From Lentzea sp033794685 (lineage in GTDB: Bacteria; Actinomycetota; Actinomycetes; Mycobacteriales; Pseudonocardiaceae): a stretch of DNA of 64,000 nt. A program made the translations under genes and the position numbers. Positions within the stretch are counted from its first letter, which is position 1. Every line of letters begins with the position of its first letter. The notes under the pieces are model-generated. The model saw nothing but the letters and a program-made list of their open reading frames with translations, did no database searches and was not told the DNA's origin. Below, one piece after another: positions 60,351 through 64,000 of the stretch. The DNA lies in the NCBI GenBank assembly GCA_033794685.1, contig JARAYZ010000003.1; one strand, 5' to 3'.

Positions 60351-61043
60351 ATGAACAAGGTGACACGTGCGCTGATTGTCGCGGTGGTGACCGCACTCGT
60401 GGTTCCACTCGGCTCGGGCAGTGCCCTGGCGGCGGCCTGGAATTCCTCCGACCGGTGGGGAACGTGGTCGAACGGCGGTTACACGGTCCGCAACAACATC
60501 TGGGGCGGCGGTGCCGGGCCGCAGTCGATCTGGGCCAACTCCTACAGCAACTGGGGTGTGTGGTCCAACCAGCCCAACACCGGCGGGGTGAAGTCGTATC
60601 CCCACTCCGAGAAGATGGTGAACCGCAGGCTCAGCTCGATCGGCAACCTGCGGAGCAGCTTCAACGTCTCGTACCCCAACGCCGGCGCGTACACCACCGC
60701 GTACGACATCTGGGCGGACAACAACGCCTACGAGGTCATGCTGTGGATGAACAAGGTCGGCGCCGTCGGCCCGATCGGTTCGTGGCAGGCGTCCGCGACG
60801 GTGGGCGGCCACAGCTGGAACGTCTACCGCGGCTCGAACGGCTCGAACGCGGTGTTCTCGTTCGTGCGCACCTCGAACACCGGCTCCGGCACCGTCGACG
60901 TCAAGGCGGTGATGAACTGGATCCGCGCCCGCGGCTGGTTCGGTGACGTCACGGTGGGCGCGGTCCAGTTCGGCTACGAGATCACCTCGTCCAGCGGCGG
61001 CCTGAACTTCACGACCAACAGCTACTCCGTCTCCTTGAGCTAG
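60351..61043 (+). CDS. Secreted GH12 endoglucanase/xyloglucanase
   Basis: 230 residues from the ATG at 60351 (AGGAAGG upstream). Signal peptide ALIVAVVTALVVPLGSGSALA. The GH12 jelly roll has Trp-rich WNSSDRWGTWSNGGYTV, nucleophile Glu128 in AYEVMLWMN and acid/base Glu210 in VQFGYEITSSSGG. No CBM is attached. It cuts beta-1,4-glucan or xyloglucan outside the cell. Confidence 0.92.
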   Translation: MNKVTRALIVAVVTALVVPLGSGSALAAAWNSSDRWGTWSNGGYTVRNNIWGGGAGPQSIWANSYSNWGVWSNQPNTGGVKSYPHSEKMVNRRLSSIGNLRSSFNVSYPNAGAYTTAYDIWADNNAYEVMLWMNKVGAVGPIGSWQASATVGGHSWNVYRGSNGSNAVFSFVRTSNTGSGTVDVKAVMNWIRARGWFGDVTVGAVQFGYEITSSSGGLNFTTNSYSVSLS

Positions 61044-61100
61044 TGGCGTGACTCAGAACGTCGGCGGCGAATCCGCGCCCAGCAGGGCGCCTCGCGGCAC

Positions 61101-61142
61101 CGCCCCCACGCCCCGTACAACCAGTACGAGGACGCGGGGGCG
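61101..61142. terminator. Imperfect GC-rich hairpin after the GH12 gene
   Basis: CGCCCCC (61101-61107) pairs with GGGGGCG (61136-61142), with an inner CGTAC/GTACG pair. It lies in the 157-bp gap between the convergent GH12 and esterase genes and could terminate both. Confidence 0.4.
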
Positions 61143-61200
61143 ACACCACGATGCACCCGTCTGACCGCGAATTCCCCCGGCAACGTTCCGGGCCACACCA

Positions 61201-62160
61201 CTAGGCGCCGAGCCCCCGGTCGCGCAACCACTCCAGCTGCGCGACCGGGTTGGAGCCGTGCCCGCCGCCGTGGTCGGCGAACTGCCACACGGTCATCGTC
61301 CGGTCCTCACCCGCGTACCGGTTGTACGCGGCGTACACAGTGGACGGTGGGCAGATCGGGTCCATCAGGCCGACGCTGAACAACGCCGGCGCCGTCGCCC
61401 GTCGCGCGAAGTGCACACCGTCGAAGTAGGAGAGGGTGGCGAAGGCGGGATCGACGCCGTGCCTGCTGTGCCACCGCAGGTACTCGGCGAGCTCGGGGTA
61501 CGGGCCTTCGCCGCAGATCTCCGCCGCCCGGCGGTAGTGACACAGGAACGGCACGTCCGGCATCACCGCGGCGACGCGCGTCAGTCCCGCGACGGCGAGC
61601 GCCAGCCCGCCTCCCTGGCTGATGCCCGTGGCGACCACGCGGTCCGGGTCGAGTCCCGGCAGCTGGGCCACCGCGTCCACGGCCCGGACGCAGTCGGTCA
61701 TCAGGCGCCGGTAGTAGTACGTCCCGGGGGACTCGATGCCCCGGGTCAGGAAACCCTTGGCCCACTGGACCCCGCCGCCCGCGTCCGGGGTGTCGTGTCC
61801 CTGGCCGCGGCTGTCGACGACGAGCTGGGCGTACCCGGCCGCGGACCACAGCAGGTGGTCGGTGGGCAGGCCGCGTCCGCCCGTGTAGCCGATGTAGGTG
61901 ACGACGACGGGCAGCGGGCCCTCCGCTCCCCGTGGCCGCAGCAGCCAGGCCGCCACCGGTTCGCCGTTCCAGCCGGGGAACCGGACGTCGTCGACCTCGA
62001 CGGTGCGCAGGAGGTGCGGGACCCGTTCGGTGCTCACCGCGCCGCCACACGCGCGCGCCTCGGCCAGGGTGGCCTCCCAGAACGCGTCGAAGTCCTGTGG
62101 TGCCACCAGGTCCGGGCGGTAGGCGGTGAGTTCGTCGAGGGACAGGTCCGTCAACGGCAT
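61201..62160 (-). CDS. CE7-type acetylxylan esterase / cephalosporin C deacetylase
   Basis: 319 residues from the ATG at 62160 (AAGGAG upstream), no signal peptide. N-terminus MPLTDLSLDELTAYRPDLVAPQDFDAFWEATL is the typical CE7 start. Nucleophile Ser181 in TGISQGGG, Asp in GLMDPICPPSTVYAAYN, His in ADHGGGH. It removes acetyl groups from xylo-oligosaccharides, and relatives also act on cephalosporin C. It is 11 bases downstream of the GH3 gene in the same direction. Confidence 0.92.
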   Translation of the reverse strand: MPLTDLSLDELTAYRPDLVAPQDFDAFWEATLAEARACGGAVSTERVPHLLRTVEVDDVRFPGWNGEPVAAWLLRPRGAEGPLPVVVTYIGYTGGRGLPTDHLLWSAAGYAQLVVDSRGQGHDTPDAGGGVQWAKGFLTRGIESPGTYYYRRLMTDCVRAVDAVAQLPGLDPDRVVATGISQGGGLALAVAGLTRVAAVMPDVPFLCHYRRAAEICGEGPYPELAEYLRWHSRHGVDPAFATLSYFDGVHFARRATAPALFSVGLMDPICPPSTVYAAYNRYAGEDRTMTVWQFADHGGGHGSNPVAQLEWLRDRGLGA

Positions 62161-62171
62161 CGGATGCTCCT

Positions 62172-64000
62172 TCAGTCGGCCGTGGTGAACCGGAAGGCGG
62201 CGAGGCGGACACCGCCGTGCAGCGTCACTTCGAGGTCGTGGACGCCGTCCAGCGGTGCCGTCAGCGCGGTCCGTCCGGTGGTCCACACGTACGGATCCTC
62301 GTTGGCCGGCACGGGAATCTCCACCTGCAGTTCGCCGCACCGGAACTCCACGCGCCCACCCGGACCGGCGACGTCGGCCTCGACGCGGACGGCACCGGTG
62401 AGATCCACCGAACGGAACCACAGCGTCGCCGGCACGGCCGGGTCGGCGGCGGTCACCGCGTCCCCGGCGGCACGGGTGGCATCGACGAGCGTCGCGCCGT
62501 CGTGGTCGTCGAAGTCGGCGGCTCGCAGACGTCCGGCACGAGGTTCGGGGACCGGTCCGGCGACGGTGATCGGGGCGGTGAGCACGACGTCCCGCGCGGA
62601 CCTGGCCACGAGCACCTCGTACCCGCCGGGGTCGACGGCGAACGCGCCGGTGCCGACGTCCCAGTGCGCCAACCGGTCTCCCGCCAGCCGGAAGGTCAGC
62701 ACCCGGATCTCGCCCGGCGCGAGCGAGACCTTGCGGAAGTCGGCGAGCCGGATCCGGGCGGCCTCGTACCGGGCGTCCATCGCGCGGACGTAGAGCTGGA
62801 CGACCTCGCTGCCGGTGCGGGTGCCGGTGTTGGTCAGCGTCACCGACAGGTCCACCGCGCTGTTCGCCGTGATGGTGCCGGCGGACAGGAACAGGTCGCG
62901 GTAGGCGAAACCGGTGTAGGACAGGCCGTGCCCGAACGGGTAGAGCGGCTCGGCCCGGTGGTACTGGTAGGTCCAGCCCGCCTTGATCACGTCGTAGTCG
63001 AGCGGGTCCGGCAGTTCGTCGTCACCGCGGTACCAGGTCTGCGGCAGCCTTCCGGCGGGCTCGGCCTCACCGAGCAGCACGGCGGCCAGCGCCCGGCCCG
63101 TCTCCTGTCCGCCGTGCGACGTCCACACGACGGCGGGCAGGTGCTCGTCCGCCCAGTCGAGGGCGTAGGGGTAGCTGCTCATCACCACCAGCACGGTGTC
63201 CTTGCGGACGTCCGCGACCGCGCGCAGCAGCGCGTCCTGCGAGCCGGGCAACGCGAGTCCGGCGCGGTCCTCGGTCTCGCGGCCGTGGATGAGCGGGTGG
63301 TTGCCCAGGACGACCACCGCGACGTCGGCCGCCAGTGCCGCGGCGAGGGCGTCGGCGGTGCCGTCACGCAGCACCTCGCGGTCCCAGCGTTCGGCGGCGT
63401 CGAGGCTCTCGGCGGTGACCCGGACACCGCCCGGCCCGGCGACGGCGTACCGGCCCGTCAGGACGTTCCGCAGCACGAACGAGTCCTCGACGGGCAGCAG
63501 CCGGAACGTCTCGCGCACCTCCCAGCTCTTGATCACCTCCTGGTCCGCCACGAGCGACGTGCCGTCGAGCCTGAGGTACCGCCCGGTCTCCGCGGACCGC
63601 AACGTCAGCACGCCGTCGCCCCAGTCGGTGACGTCGAACGCGGTCCCGCCCAGCAGTTCGCCGCTCGTGCGGGACCGCAACGCCACCCGGTCGGCACCGT
63701 CCGCGACGGTCACGTCCTCCCCGAGCACCGCGTCGAGTCCGTTCGCGACGGTGACGGCGTACGGCAGCGTGCCGCTGTACCAGTCCTCCAGCACGGCGTC
63801 CGCGAGCGGCCCGATCACGGCGATCTTCGGGGTGCGCAGGGGAAGCAACCCGTTGTTGCGCAACAGGACCACCGACTCGGTCGCCGCCTTGAGTGCGAGC
63901 GCCCGGTGTTCCTGGCAGTCGAGGGCGTCCTGGCCGATGCCCGCGTACGGGTCGAGCTCGGGGTCGAACTCGCCCAGCCGGAACCTGATCGAGAGCTGCC
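62172..64000 (-). CDS. Glycoside hydrolase family 3, C-terminal part (N-terminus beyond the right edge)
   Basis: The frame is open to the window edge; visible residues begin LSIRFRLGEFDPELDPYAG and continue to LAAFRFTTAD. The N-terminal catalytic barrel is not in the window. Visible parts are the second GH3 domain (KIAVIGPLADAVLEDWYSG, then VVVLGNHPLIHGRETEDR with the acid/base region), an inserted beta-trefoil-like stretch (LRSRTSGELLGG, LRSAETGRYLRLDG, LRNVLTGRYAVAG), the FnIII-like domain (LYPFGHGLSYTGF) and a C-terminal beta domain. It probably acts on xylo- or gluco-oligosaccharides. It overlaps nothing, being 11 bases before the esterase gene. Confidence 0.88.
   Translation of the reverse strand, partial: QLSIRFRLGEFDPELDPYAGIGQDALDCQEHRALALKAATESVVLLRNNGLLPLRTPKIAVIGPLADAVLEDWYSGTLPYAVTVANGLDAVLGEDVTVADGADRVALRSRTSGELLGGTAFDVTDWGDGVLTLRSAETGRYLRLDGTSLVADQEVIKSWEVRETFRLLPVEDSFVLRNVLTGRYAVAGPGGVRVTAESLDAAERWDREVLRDGTADALAAALAADVAVVVLGNHPLIHGRETEDRAGLALPGSQDALLRAVADVRKDTVLVVMSSYPYALDWADEHLPAVVWTSHGGQETGRALAAVLLGEAEPAGRLPQTWYRGDDELPDPLDYDVIKAGWTYQYHRAEPLYPFGHGLSYTGFAYRDLFLSAGTITANSAVDLSVTLTNTGTRTGSEVVQLYVRAMDARYEAARIRLADFRKVSLAPGEIRVLTFRLAGDRLAHWDVGTGAFAVDPGGYEVLVARSARDVVLTAPITVAGPVPEPRAGRLRAADFDDHDGATLVDATRAAGDAVTAADPAVPATLWFRSVDLTGAVRVEADVAGPGGRVEFRCGELQVEIPVPANEDPYVWTTGRTALTAPLDGVHDLEVTLHGGVRLAAFRFTTAD

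Noticed and set aside
1..64000. CRISPR arrays and tRNA/rRNA genes
   Set aside because: No regularly spaced long repeats, cloverleaf or rRNA-like sequence noticed on either strand by eye.

Overview
The window is high-GC, gene-dense DNA with frequent GTG starts, 4-base start/stop overlaps and many secreted glycoside hydrolases. This suggests a soil actinobacterium, most likely of the Pseudonocardiaceae type (Lentzea, Saccharothrix or Lechevalieria-like). That placement is inferred from protein style and codon use, not from a marker gene. No rRNA, tRNA, CRISPR array, integrase or insertion sequence was found.

Layout. (1) 0-3 kb: the front of a LuxR-type regulator, a small membrane-anchored protein and a secreted GH43 enzyme with a LacI-type operator. 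(2) 3.3-16.2 kb: a signalling and conflict block. It holds a TIR-NB-ARC-TPR protein, a PASTA/NPCBM receptor kinase coupled to an FHA-ABC exporter, an XRE-NB-ARC-TPR regulator, small membrane proteins, and two paralogous proteins of unknown function (3362-4102 and 15197-16168). (3) 16.2-27.6 kb: two divergent putative immunity operons. The leftward one encodes a SEFIR-domain protein and a caspase-like protease fused to an SF2 (Ski2-like) helicase. The rightward one is a complete pPIWI-RE cassette: a PD-(D/E)XK nuclease, a DinG/XPD-like helicase with four Cys, and a pPIWI-RE Argonaute-like protein. Their shared intergenic region carries three direct repeats at an exact 11-bp period. (4) 27.6-39.5 kb: an SGNH hydrolase and a full L-rhamnose operon (ABC importer, mutarotase, isomerase, aldolase-dehydrogenase, kinase) with a divergent LacI regulator. 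(5) 39.5-45.3 kb: a secreted protein, a trypsin-like protease, a second Ser/Thr kinase with a large 5' hairpin, a TetR/CocE-hydrolase pair and TerC. (6) 45.3-54.4 kb: a xylan/xylo-oligosaccharide locus (GH3, LacI, ABC importer, GH10 xylanase, GH43). (7) 54.5-64 kb: two roadblock proteins, a DUF1996 protein, an SNase-like/CBM2 lipoprotein, twin LacI regulators, a GH12 glucanase, a CE7 esterase and a GH3 enzyme cut by the window edge.

How the parts fit. Regions 1 and 4-7 describe an organism that hydrolyses plant cell wall outside the cell and imports rhamnose and xylo-oligosaccharides under LacI control. Regions 2-3 look like a defence/programmed-death island built from NTPase sensors (STAND, helicase) and effector domains (TIR, SEFIR, caspase, nuclease, PIWI). 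The caspase-helicase plus SEFIR pair is the best candidate for an undescribed system. It sits head-to-head with the poorly characterised pPIWI-RE system, and the SEFIR protein shares a C-terminal-type beta-rich motif with the two paralogous unknown proteins nearby.
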